From: Caulobacter soli
GTDB lineage: Bacteria; Pseudomonadota; Alphaproteobacteria; Caulobacterales; Caulobacteraceae
Reading direction: 5' to 3'
NCBI RefSeq assembly: GCF_011045195.1
Contig: NZ_CP049199.1
Span: 1,984,001-2,048,000, forward strand
DNA: 64,000 nucleotides
Shown here piece after piece: positions 1 through 9,510 of this stretch. How positions within the stretch are numbered: position 1 is the stretch's first letter; each line of letters starts with the position of its first letter. Under the pieces are notes generated by a model. The model was not told the origin of the DNA. It saw nothing but the letters and a program-made list of their open reading frames with translations, and made no database searches. Made by a program: the position numbers and the translations under genes.

Positions 1-1158
<1,158 letters not shown>

Positions 1159-1159
1159 G

Positions 1160-1978
1160 TCAGCGGTCCCCGTCCAGGCGCGGATCCAGCCGGTCGCGCA
1201 GGCCGTCGCCCAGAAGGTTCAGGCCCAGAACGGTGATGACGATGGCCAGGCCTGGGAAGATCGCCTGCAGCGGCGAGGTGCTGATCAGGGTCTGGGCGTC
1301 GGCCAGCATCCGGCCCCAGCTTGCGGCCGGCGGCTGGGCGCCCAGGCCGATATAGGACAGGCCGGCCTCGGCGATGATCCCCAGCGAAAATTGCAGGGTG
1401 GCCTGGACGATCAGGATGCTGAGCAGGCCCGGCAGGATGTGCTCCCACGAGATCCGCGCCTGGCCCTTGCCGGCCGTGCGGGCGGCCAGCACGTAGTCGC
1501 GGGTCCACAGGGACAGCGCCGCGCCGCGTGTCAGGCGGGCGAAGACCGGGATGTTGAACACGCCGATGGCGATCACGGCGTTGATCGCGCCGGGGCCGAG
1601 CACGGCGGTCAACAGGATGGCCAGGATCAGCGAGGGGAAGGCGAAGATCACGTCGTTGGCGCGCATGACCAACTCGTCGATCCAGCCGCGCCGGGCCGCC
1701 GCCAGCAGGCCCAGCGGCACGCCGACGCCGGCGCCCAGCAGCACCGCCACCAGCGACACGGCCAGGGCGTTGCGGGCGCCGGCCAGGACCATCGACAGGG
1801 TGTCGCGCCCGAAGTGGTCCGTGCCCAGCCAGTGGGCGGCCGAAGGGCCTTGCAGACGATGGGCGATGTCGAAGGCGGCGACGTCGTAGGGCGTCCAGGC
1901 CAGCGAGCCCAGGGCGGCCAGCACGAACAGCGCCGCGATCGTCGCGCCAACGATGAGACTGACGGGGCGGCGGCTCAT
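1160..1978 (-). CDS. ABC transporter permease, DppC/OppC type
   Basis: Inner-membrane permease subunit, 272 residues, of a peptide-type importer. It has an N-terminal membrane segment after MSRRPVSLIVGA, a DppC-like N-terminal region (WLGTDHFGRD) and the cytoplasmic EAA-type coupling loop around DYVLAARTAGKG, which docks on the ATPase. Length matches the family (about 270-300). The ATG at 1978 overlaps the stop of the upstream fusion gene by 4 bases (ATGA), so translation is probably coupled. The frame is open upstream as far as about 2407, but those codons overlap the fusion gene and do not resemble the family. Confidence 0.92.
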   Translation of the reverse strand: MSRRPVSLIVGATIAALFVLAALGSLAWTPYDVAAFDIAHRLQGPSAAHWLGTDHFGRDTLSMVLAGARNALAVSLVAVLLGAGVGVPLGLLAAARRGWIDELVMRANDVIFAFPSLILAILLTAVLGPGAINAVIAIGVFNIPVFARLTRGAALSLWTRDYVLAARTAGKGQARISWEHILPGLLSILIVQATLQFSLGIIAEAGLSYIGLGAQPPAASWGRMLADAQTLISTSPLQAIFPGLAIVITVLGLNLLGDGLRDRLDPRLDGDR

Positions 1979-4530
1979 GACCGGTTCCTCCCGCGCAGCC
2001 GGGGATCGACCAGCACATAGGCCACGTCGATCAGGAAGGTGGTGGCGATCACGGCGAAGACCAGCACCATGACCACGCCCTGCACCACGATCAGGTCGCG
2101 CTGGGTGATCGCTTGCAGCACCAGTCGTCCCAGGCCCGGCAGGAAGAAGACGTTCTCGATGATCACGCTGCCGGCCAGCAGAAACGGGAACTGCAGGCCC
2201 AGGATGGTCAGCAGGGGGATCAGGGCGTTGGGCAGGCCGTGACGCCACAGGGCTTGGCCAGACGACAGGCCCTTGGCGCGGGCGGTGCGCATGTAGTCCT
2301 CGGCCAGGGTGTCGATCAGGGCCGAGCGAGTGACGCGGGCGATGATCGCCGCCTGGGGTACAGCCAGGGCCAGCGACGGCAGGGTCAGGGCCTTGAGCGC
2401 CGGCCACAGGCCCGCGTCCCAGCCCGGAAAGCCGCCCGCCGAGAACCAGCGCAGGCCCATCGAGAAGCCCATGACCAGCAGGACGCCGAACCAGAAGTTG
2501 GGAATGGCCACGCCGATCTGGGTCAGGCCCATCACCGTCGTGTCGGCCGCGCCGCCGCGCCGCGCCGCCGCGAGGGCGCCGATCGGCGCGCCGATCAGCA
2601 CCGACAGCGCCATGGCCGCCATGGCCAGGGGCAGGGAGACGGCCAGGCGCTCGGCGACAAGGCCAGCCACCGGCGTCTGGTAGGTGTAGCTGACGCCCAG
2701 GTCGCCGTGCAGCATCCCCAGCAGCCAGGCCAGGTAGCGCTGCGGCGCCGGACCTTCCAGCCCCATCTGGTGGCGCAGATTGGCCACGGCTTCGGGATTG
2801 GCGTTGAGGCCCAGCATGTAGGCGGCCGGATCGCCGGGCACGACCTGGATGATGGCGAAGACCACAACGCTGGCGGCCAGCAGGGTCACGGCCATCACCG
2901 CCGCGCGGCCGCCCAGATAGGCCGCGCCGAAGCGGGCCAGCAGGGCGACGAGGCCCGCGACCACGACGAAGCCGGCTACGATCCCGAGCACGCCGCCCAC
3001 GCCGCTGCTCTTGGTCGTGGCGGTTTCGCCATCTGAGCCTGGCGTGTCGAAATAGGCCGCGTGGAGATCGACGGTCTGGGTCGGCGAATTGACCCAGAAG
3101 TCCTTCAGGCCGGCGTCAAACACACCCAGGCGCGGGAACTGGAACAGGAAGCCGTTGACGACGTCGTCGGCGATCTTGCGCTGGATCTGCCGGAGGATGT
3201 CAGTGCGCTGGGCCTCGTCGGTGGTGGCCTTCAAGGCCTCCATCAGCCCGTGAAAGGCGTCGCTGTGATAGCCGAAATAGTAGTCGGCCTTGTCGTAGAT
3301 CCCGTAGTCCATGGGCTCGGCGTGGCTGACGACGCTGAGGTCGAAGGCGTGGCGGCCGTAGACCTGGTCCAGCCACTGGGCCCATTCGAGGTTCTCGATC
3401 TTCACCTTGATGCCGACGGCGGCCAGCTGCGACGCGGCGATCTCGCCGCTGCGGCGGGCGTAGTTGGGCGGTGGCAGCTTCATGGTCAGGGTGAAGCCTT
3501 TCGGGTAGCCAGCCTGCGCCAGCAGCGCCTTGGCCTTGGCCACGTCGTGCGGATACAGGCCGGTCAGGTCGACATAGGCGGCGTTCTGCGGCGGGAAGTG
3601 GCTGCCGATCGGCGTGCCGTAGCCATACATGGCCGCGTCGATGATCGCCCGACGGTCCAGGGCGTGCTGGATGGCTCGCCGCACGCGCACATCGGCCAGC
3701 GGTCCGCTGCGGCTGTTGATCGCCAGGATCACTTCGCCCTCGCTGGACGCGGCGATGACCTTCAGCGACGGGTCGGCGCGCAACTGGGCCAGGTTCTCGG
3801 GGGCGGGGTAGTCGGGGAAGGCGTCGACGTCGTGGGTCTTGATCGCGGCGAAGGCGGCGGCCGGATCGGCGATGAACTTGAACGTCACCTGGCGCAGTTT
3901 GGCCGGCGCGCCCCAGTAGCCGTCATTGCGGACCAGGGTCACCGCGTCGCCGCGCCGCCAGCCGGAGAACTTGAAAGGACCCGTGCCGACCGGCGCCGTG
4001 GCTAGAGATCCGGCCGACTTCGGCGAAACCATGACCGTATCGCCCCAGGCCAGAACGTAGAGCAGGTTGCTGTCGGCCCGGGACAGGTGCAGCCGCACGG
4101 TGACGGGATCGACGACCTCGACCTGACGGATGACGCTCAGCGCCTCCTTCTGGACGTTGGTCGAGGTCGGGGCGAGGGCGCGTTCCAGGCTGAACTTGAC
4201 GACGCGGGCGTCGAAGGGCGTCCCGTCCTGGAAGCGCACGCCGCCCCGCAGGTGGAAGGTGTAGGTCAGGCCGTCGGGCGCGACCTCCCAGTATGTCGCC
4301 AACAACGGCTTGATGGCGCCATCGCGGTCCAGCCGGACCAGGCCTTCGAAGATATTGCCGTAGACCACCTCGTCGGTGGCCACCGCCGCGCCCGAGGTCG
4401 GGTCGAGATTGGGCGGTTCCAGTTGCAAGGCCAGGGTCAGGTTGTCCTTGGCCATAGCCGGCCCGCCCGCGCCCACCAGGACGAGCGTCAGGGCGGCGAG
4501 GATCGCGCCGAAAAGCCTGGACAGTCTCAC
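1975..4530 (-). CDS. Fused periplasmic peptide-binding protein and DppB-type permease
   Basis: A single 851-residue protein with two parts that are normally separate subunits. Residues 1-27 look like a signal peptide. Residues about 28-495 form a family 5 solute-binding domain (LEPPNLDPTSG near the start). A Ser/Thr/Gly-rich linker leads to a membrane segment near 515-535 and a DppB-like permease to the C-terminus, with the coupling loop DYMRTARAKG near 745. The binding domain would be tethered to its own channel on the periplasmic face. Start is GTG at 4530, overlapping the stop of the TPR gene (GTGA). A sequencing artefact is unlikely, because the frame stays open through a plausible linker and no start or stop lies at the junction. 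Confidence 0.88.
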   Translation of the reverse strand: MRLSRLFGAILAALTLVLVGAGGPAMAKDNLTLALQLEPPNLDPTSGAAVATDEVVYGNIFEGLVRLDRDGAIKPLLATYWEVAPDGLTYTFHLRGGVRFQDGTPFDARVVKFSLERALAPTSTNVQKEALSVIRQVEVVDPVTVRLHLSRADSNLLYVLAWGDTVMVSPKSAGSLATAPVGTGPFKFSGWRRGDAVTLVRNDGYWGAPAKLRQVTFKFIADPAAAFAAIKTHDVDAFPDYPAPENLAQLRADPSLKVIAASSEGEVILAINSRSGPLADVRVRRAIQHALDRRAIIDAAMYGYGTPIGSHFPPQNAAYVDLTGLYPHDVAKAKALLAQAGYPKGFTLTMKLPPPNYARRSGEIAASQLAAVGIKVKIENLEWAQWLDQVYGRHAFDLSVVSHAEPMDYGIYDKADYYFGYHSDAFHGLMEALKATTDEAQRTDILRQIQRKIADDVVNGFLFQFPRLGVFDAGLKDFWVNSPTQTVDLHAAYFDTPGSDGETATTKSSGVGGVLGIVAGFVVVAGLVALLARFGAAYLGGRAAVMAVTLLAASVVVFAIIQVVPGDPAAYMLGLNANPEAVANLRHQMGLEGPAPQRYLAWLLGMLHGDLGVSYTYQTPVAGLVAERLAVSLPLAMAAMALSVLIGAPIGALAAARRGGAADTTVMGLTQIGVAIPNFWFGVLLVMGFSMGLRWFSAGGFPGWDAGLWPALKALTLPSLALAVPQAAIIARVTRSALIDTLAEDYMRTARAKGLSSGQALWRHGLPNALIPLLTILGLQFPFLLAGSVIIENVFFLPGLGRLVLQAITQRDLIVVQGVVMVLVFAVIATTFLIDVAYVLVDPRLRGRNRS

Positions 4531-5900
4531 GCCAGGGCCGCCAGTCGGCGCTCGACGCGCGCGCGGGCCTTGGCCGCCTCGCGCGGCAGGCCCAGGCGGT
4601 CATAGACCTGCGCCAAGGCGCCGTTCAACGGCACGCCGTCCGGATCGAAGGCGCGGCGCAACTCGAGCGTCTGTTGCGCCTCGTTAAGTCGGCCGGCGCG
4701 GATCGCGGCGTCCAGGGCGATCTGTTCGAAGAAGTCGCGCTGGGCGTGGCTGCCGCCGACCTCGATCAACCGGGGCAGGGCGGTGCGCAGGCCCTGGACG
4801 GCGGCTTCGTGGTCGCCGCGCGCATGGGCGACCAGACCTTCGGCGGCGGGCAGGGCCGCGTCGCGCCAAGCCGCGCGGGTGAGGTTGGGCGCTGTGCTCG
4901 CCATGCGGCGCACGGCCGCCAGCAAAGGATCGGCCTCGGCCCGGCCAGCGCGGGCCAGGCCGTATAGATATTGCAGGGTCAGGAACGGCTGAACCACGTC
5001 CTCGCCGCGCTTGACCAAGTGGTCGGCCACATCGCTCCAGCGGTCGCCGACATCGACGCCGGCTAATTCCAGCCGGGCCAGCAGCGAAACCGCCCCGACC
5101 TGGTCCTGGGAGTAGTCCTTCTCCTGGGTCCAGCAATGCTGGTCGTAGGCGGCCAGGGCTTCGTCGAACCGGCCTTGGCTCAGATAGAACAGCGCCAGGT
5201 GCCACCACAGATGGGTGTCCATGAACGAGTTCAGGCCGGTCCAGGTGTCGCGCACGCCCTCAAGGAACAGCGCGCCCTCGTCGATGCGGCCCTGGGTCAG
5301 CATCACATGGGCCAGGGCGTGCTGAGCCCAAGGTTCCTTGCGCTTCAGCGCCAGGGCTCGCCGCGCCGAGGCTTCGGCCTCGTCCAGCAGGTGGCACTGC
5401 TCGTAGGCGAAGGCCAGCATGCCGTGCAGGTGCGGATTGTCGGCGTTGGCCTCGGCCACGCCGGCGGCCGCGCGGAGCATGGCGGCGAAATCGCCGCGAT
5501 TGAAGGCGTGGTACTGGCGTAGCTTGAGGATCAGCAGGTCGTTGGGCCAGGCGGCGAGGATCGCGTCGGCGATCGTCTCGGCCCGGGCGATGTCGTCGTC
5601 GAACCAGGCCAGCAGGAAGTCGACCGCGGCCTGCTCACGGGGATGGGCGTGGGGGCGCGCGGCATGAGCCTTGGCGACATAGGGCGCGGCGAGGCCTGGC
5701 CCTTCCGGCGACTCCAGCAGCAGCCACAGCATGCCGGCATAGGCGTTGAGCAGGGCGCTGGCGGGATCGGCGTCGGCCGCCGCCAGCACGCCGGCGGCCC
5801 GGGTCTCGTAGGCCAGGAAGCCTTCGACGAAGTCGTTCACCGCCGCCAGGGCGGCGTCGGACGAAGCAGTGACGGGGTTGCCCAGGGAGTCGACGCGCAT
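4527..5900 (-). CDS. Tetratricopeptide repeat protein, TTC38-like
   Basis: A 457-residue, mostly alpha-helical protein with no evident signal peptide, probably cytoplasmic. It carries TPR-like repeats (for example a run around LLDEAEASARRALALK and another around GRFDEALAAYDQHCW) and the HLWWHLALF segment typical of the tetratricopeptide-repeat-38 family. The biochemical role of that family is poorly known. It sits directly upstream of, and overlaps by 4 bases, the binding-protein/permease fusion, which suggests a role linked to peptide uptake or use of the imported substrate. Start ATG at 5900. Confidence 0.8.
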   Translation of the reverse strand: MRVDSLGNPVTASSDAALAAVNDFVEGFLAYETRAAGVLAAADADPASALLNAYAGMLWLLLESPEGPGLAAPYVAKAHAARPHAHPREQAAVDFLLAWFDDDIARAETIADAILAAWPNDLLILKLRQYHAFNRGDFAAMLRAAAGVAEANADNPHLHGMLAFAYEQCHLLDEAEASARRALALKRKEPWAQHALAHVMLTQGRIDEGALFLEGVRDTWTGLNSFMDTHLWWHLALFYLSQGRFDEALAAYDQHCWTQEKDYSQDQVGAVSLLARLELAGVDVGDRWSDVADHLVKRGEDVVQPFLTLQYLYGLARAGRAEADPLLAAVRRMASTAPNLTRAAWRDAALPAAEGLVAHARGDHEAAVQGLRTALPRLIEVGGSHAQRDFFEQIALDAAIRAGRLNEAQQTLELRRAFDPDGVPLNGALAQVYDRLGLPREAAKARARVERRLAALA

Positions 5901-5922
5901 GGAGGTACTCTAGTCGGCGAAG

Positions 5923-5950
5923 ACGGGCGCGCCAGACACGGCGCGCCCGT
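5923..5950 (-). terminator. GC-rich hairpin between hydrolase and TPR genes
   Basis: Perfect 11-base inverted repeat (ACGGGCGCGCC with its complement at 5940-5950) and a 6-base loop, immediately after the hydrolase stop when read on the minus strand. No U-tract follows, so it may reduce read-through or protect a 3' end rather than act as a full intrinsic terminator. Confidence 0.5.
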
Positions 5951-5955
5951 TCGCG

Positions 5956-6924
5956 TCACTTGGTCGGGTGAGCGGCCAGGAAGGCGGCGACGTCGTCAGC
6001 CGTACGCTGCGGAATCTCCACCTGGGGCAGGTGGCCGACCTTCGGATAGATGATCAGCTGGGCGCCCGGGATCGCCTCGGCGAACTTATGGGCGCTGGCG
6101 ACCTCGATCAGGGGATCGGTCTCGCCCCACAGCACCAGGGTCGGGACCTTGATCGTCGACAGCGCTTCCTTGGTCGCCTGGCTGTGCTTGCCCGGCTGGA
6201 TCGACATCAGAATGGCGCGGTGGCCCGGCGCGCGCTGCAGTTCGGCCCAGCGGGCGATGAAGGCGTCGGTGATCACGGCCGGATCGCCGACCTCGCCGCG
6301 CAGACCCGAGCGGATCAGCGGCGCGTTGTCGATCGAACGCAGGAAGGCCCGGCCCCATGAATATTGCAGCAGCTTGAAGGCCAGCGGCGGCTTCTTCAGG
6401 GTTTCGGACGGCCAGCCGGCGGCGTCGGCCAGGATCAGGGCGTCGACGCGGTCGGGATAGCGCACGGTCGTCTGCCAGGCCACGCCGCCGCCCATCGAGT
6501 TGCCGGCGATGGCGAACTTGGGCAGGGCCAACTTGGCGGCCAGGGCGTCGATCAGCTCGGCGAAGCCGTCGGCGCTGGCGACGTAGCCGGCCGGAGCGCG
6601 GGTCAGGCCGTGCCCGGGCAGGTCGACGGTGATGATCCGGTAGCGATCGGAAAGGCGCGCGACCCAGCCGTCCCACGAGAAGTGCGAGTCGCCAAAGCCG
6701 TGGACCAGCACCAGCACCGGACCGTCGGCCTTGCCCTGGTCCTTGTAGTGCAGGTGAACGCCGCCCGGCAGGTCGGCGTAGTGCGAGGCGGCCGTGGCGT
6801 ACTTGGCCTCCAGCGTCTCATAGGGAATGTCGGGCCCGCGCAGCAGCAGCCAGCCGACAAAGCCGGCGACCACGACCAGCGCGATCACGCCGCCCAGCAC
6901 CGACAACAGGATCTTGATCATCAC
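5956..6924 (-). CDS. Membrane-anchored alpha/beta hydrolase
   Basis: A 322-residue alpha/beta-hydrolase-fold enzyme. One N-terminal hydrophobic segment (about residues 4-28) suggests a membrane anchor with the catalytic domain in the periplasm. Visible motifs are the oxyanion region HGFGDSHFSW, the nucleophile elbow GNSMGGG (Ser), an acidic residue in GETDPL and the catalytic His in KVGHLPQVE. Substrate cannot be told from sequence: ester, amide and C-C bond hydrolases share these motifs. It lies between a TonB receptor and the ABC importer genes on the same strand, so it may process an imported compound. ATG-ATG at 6924; either codon could start. Confidence 0.85.
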   Translation of the reverse strand: MMIKILLSVLGGVIALVVVAGFVGWLLLRGPDIPYETLEAKYATAASHYADLPGGVHLHYKDQGKADGPVLVLVHGFGDSHFSWDGWVARLSDRYRIITVDLPGHGLTRAPAGYVASADGFAELIDALAAKLALPKFAIAGNSMGGGVAWQTTVRYPDRVDALILADAAGWPSETLKKPPLAFKLLQYSWGRAFLRSIDNAPLIRSGLRGEVGDPAVITDAFIARWAELQRAPGHRAILMSIQPGKHSQATKEALSTIKVPTLVLWGETDPLIEVASAHKFAEAIPGAQLIIYPKVGHLPQVEIPQRTADDVAAFLAAHPTK

Positions 6925-6960
6925 GAAGGTTCCGAAAACGGCGTTTACTGGAGAGACTGT

Positions 6961-6987
6961 CCGGGCGGCCGCGAAGGGACCGCCCGG
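6961..6987 (-). terminator. Hairpin between TonB receptor and hydrolase genes
   Basis: Perfect 8-base inverted repeat (CCGGGCGG and CCGCCCGG) with an 11-base loop, just past the receptor stop on the minus strand. There is no T-run, so termination strength is uncertain; it could set different expression levels of receptor and downstream genes. Confidence 0.4.
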
Positions 6988-7002
6988 CAGGTTTGGCCAA
7001 GA

Positions 7003-9189
7003 CTAGAACGCGTAGCTGGCGCGGACGCCATAGGTCGCCGGCCGACCAGCCGCCCCGACCTTCGCCGAGGTCAGGAAGTAGTTGCGGGTGACGTCATACT
7101 TCTCGTTGAAGATGTTGCGGCCCCACAGACCCAGGCTCCACGGGCCATCCTTGGGTTGGATCGTCAGGTTCGCGTTGGCCAGCCAGTAGGAGGCCACGGT
7201 GTACTCCGTGCCGAGGAACGACGGCGACTTGTCGCGATAAGCGTAGTCCGTGGCGGCCTGGACGTCGAAGTCTCCGACTGCCCAGGTGTAGCTGACCGTG
7301 CCGCCGTAGCTGATGCGCGGGAAGTCCAGGGCCACGCCCGACTTGTCGATGGTCTTGGCCGACCACAGGTGGGTGACCGGATCCTGGACCGCCGAGCTGG
7401 CGTCGACGTCGTCGAAGGTCTTGTAGCTGCCCTTCTTGTAGCTGGCCGTCTGGGTGATCTGCAGACCGTGGAACGGGGTCCACTGCAGCTCCAGCTCACC
7501 GCCGTAGATCTCGGACTTCGGCGCGTTGGTGATCCGGCCGATGGCGCCGTTGGCCGGGTTGATGACCACGCCCAGCACCTGTTGATCGCGGTAGTCGTAG
7601 TAGAAGACCGAACCGTTCAGGCGCAGGTTGCGCGCCAGATCACCCTTGAAGCCGGTTTCATAGGCCCAGAGCACTTCGGGCTTGAAGGCGTTGATCTGGT
7701 CAGCCTGGGGCGAGTTGTAGACGGTGAAGCCGCCCGACTTCACGCCGCGGCTGACATTGGCGTAGAGCAGGACGTTGTCGTCGGCTTGGAACTCCACGCC
7801 CGCCTTGCCGGACAGCTCGTTCAGCGAGGTGTGACGGTCGCCGTTGGTGAACAGCGGCGCGCCGCCGATCTTGGTGGCGAAGTTCTCCAGGTCGCGCTCT
7901 TCGTGCTCGTAACGCAGGCCCAGAATGGCCTTGAAGCGCGGCGTGATGGCGTATTCGCCCTGGCCAAAGCCGCTGATCGACTCGACCTTCTGGCTGTAGG
8001 ACGTGTTGGTGATGAACCCCAGGCTTTGGGTGAAATCGGTGAGGAAGGTCTCGTCCAGCTTCTGGTGGCTGTAGTAGGCGCCGGCCACCCAGTTGAGCGG
8101 GCCCGCGTCCTTGGAGGCCAGGCGGACTTCCTGCGAATAGACGTCGACGTCGCTGCCCCAGAACGTGTCGGACTCCGAGGTCGACTTGGCGTCCCAGTCG
8201 TTCAGTTCGCGGCGCTTGAGCTTTTCGTACGAGCTGATGCTGGTCAGCTTGGCGAAGCCCAGGTCGACATTGGCGGTGATCGAGCCGCCGCCCGACTCGT
8301 TGTCACGCGAGGGCTTTTCGCCGGGCGAGACGCCCGCCAGGGCGGCGAAGGTCGCGGAAGGACCCCAGCCGGTGGCGTTGTACTTGGTGTCGCCGACCTG
8401 GCCAGGCACGTTGAGCAGATAGAGGCCCTGGCCGTCCGACTTGTCGCGGCCGTAATGGGCGCTGGCCAGCACGTCGACCTTGTCGGTCGGGGTCCAGTCC
8501 AGCTGGCCGCGGACGGCCGAACGGTCGGCGTCGCCGAGCTTCTCGCCGGTGACGCGGTTCTTCTGCCAGGCTCCGCCCTGTTCGGTCACCGCCGACAGAC
8601 GGCCCTTCAGGGTGTCGCTGATCGGACCGGAGACGAAGCCCTCGACCTTGGCGCTGTCGAAGCGGCCGTACTCGGCGGTGACGCCGGCCGACAGGTGGTC
8701 GGTCGGGCGGTTGGTGATGAAGTTGATCGCGCCGCCCGTGGTGTTGCGGCCGTAGAGCGTGCCTTGCGGACCGCGCAGCACTTCCACGCGGTCGATGTCG
8801 TAGAGCACGCCCTGGGTGGCGGCCGGCACGGGATAGGCCACTTCATCGACATAGACGCCGACGGTCGGGGTGTTGTTGGTGGCGTAGTCGTCGAAGCCCA
8901 CGCCGCGCAGGCGGAACTGCGGCTGGCCGCCGCCGAAGGCTGGCGTGACTTCCAGACTGGGCGTTTGGTACTGCAACTGGTTGACATTGGTCACGCCGCG
9001 CGCGGCCAACTGTTCCCCGGAGATCACCGAAAGGGCGATGCCGACGTCCTGGGCGGACTGTTCGCGGCGCTGGGCGGTGACGACCACCTGCTCCAGTTCG
9101 GTGTTGTTGGTCGCCTGGGCATAGGCGCCGGCCGCGAAGGCGGTGGCGATCGCGCCGGTGGCGGCCCCAATGAGAAGACGCTTGATCAT
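7003..9189 (-). CDS. TonB-dependent outer-membrane receptor
   Basis: A 728-residue outer-membrane active transporter. It has a signal peptide ending near AYAQA, a TonB-box-like start to the mature protein (ELEQVVVTAQRR), a plug domain with VEVLRGPQGTLYGRN, and a beta-barrel ending in the typical terminal Phe (RASYAF). There is no N-terminal STN domain, so it is a simple transporter and not a signalling one. Genes for a hydrolase, a TPR protein and a peptide-type ABC importer follow on the same strand, consistent with one outer-to-inner membrane uptake pathway. The substrate is unknown; a peptide or peptide-like molecule is inferred from the ABC genes. Confidence 0.93.
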   Translation of the reverse strand: MIKRLLIGAATGAIATAFAAGAYAQATNNTELEQVVVTAQRREQSAQDVGIALSVISGEQLAARGVTNVNQLQYQTPSLEVTPAFGGGQPQFRLRGVGFDDYATNNTPTVGVYVDEVAYPVPAATQGVLYDIDRVEVLRGPQGTLYGRNTTGGAINFITNRPTDHLSAGVTAEYGRFDSAKVEGFVSGPISDTLKGRLSAVTEQGGAWQKNRVTGEKLGDADRSAVRGQLDWTPTDKVDVLASAHYGRDKSDGQGLYLLNVPGQVGDTKYNATGWGPSATFAALAGVSPGEKPSRDNESGGGSITANVDLGFAKLTSISSYEKLKRRELNDWDAKSTSESDTFWGSDVDVYSQEVRLASKDAGPLNWVAGAYYSHQKLDETFLTDFTQSLGFITNTSYSQKVESISGFGQGEYAITPRFKAILGLRYEHEERDLENFATKIGGAPLFTNGDRHTSLNELSGKAGVEFQADDNVLLYANVSRGVKSGGFTVYNSPQADQINAFKPEVLWAYETGFKGDLARNLRLNGSVFYYDYRDQQVLGVVINPANGAIGRITNAPKSEIYGGELELQWTPFHGLQITQTASYKKGSYKTFDDVDASSAVQDPVTHLWSAKTIDKSGVALDFPRISYGGTVSYTWAVGDFDVQAATDYAYRDKSPSFLGTEYTVASYWLANANLTIQPKDGPWSLGLWGRNIFNEKYDVTRNYFLTSAKVGAAGRPATYGVRASYAF

Positions 9190-9261
9190 GGAACTATCCC
9201 CTGTGTCGGCGTTGCGTGATCTTCGTCACGACAAAACGCCGGTTTCAAATCTCACGTAACA

Positions 9262-9278
9262 CCTACCGACTCAGTAGG
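9262..9278. promoter_or_regulatory. Palindromic operator candidate upstream of the TonB receptor gene
   Basis: CCTACCGACTCAGTAGG is a 17-base palindrome with one mismatched pair, centred about 80 bases upstream of the receptor start. Size and symmetry resemble TetR-family operators. No TetR gene is present in the window. Nothing else was recognised in the 320-base gap 9190-9510; the open frame across it looks non-coding. Confidence 0.45.
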
Positions 9279-9510
9279 GATTGAAAACCGAGTTTTTCTC
9301 TCCGTATCGCCAAGCTTCTCTATCGGCTGGAAAGCCAAGCAGGCTCTGGGATTGCGTCCGGTTGTGGCCCGCAACTTGAGGGCGTCGCGCCAGCGGTTCG
9401 GGAGGGATCGGAGAAACAAAATCTCATAGGGCGGCCAGGAATTCAGGCCGGCCGGGGGGCTTGCTCGAAGCGCGCGTGACGGGCGATGCCTCGCCTGAAA
9501 CGAGGATCCC

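Noticed and set aside
6364..9219. 951-codon open frame on the plus strand opposite the TonB receptor and hydrolase
   Set aside because: No family features, and it is antisense to two well-supported genes. Long antisense frames are expected in GC-rich DNA with strong third-position bias.
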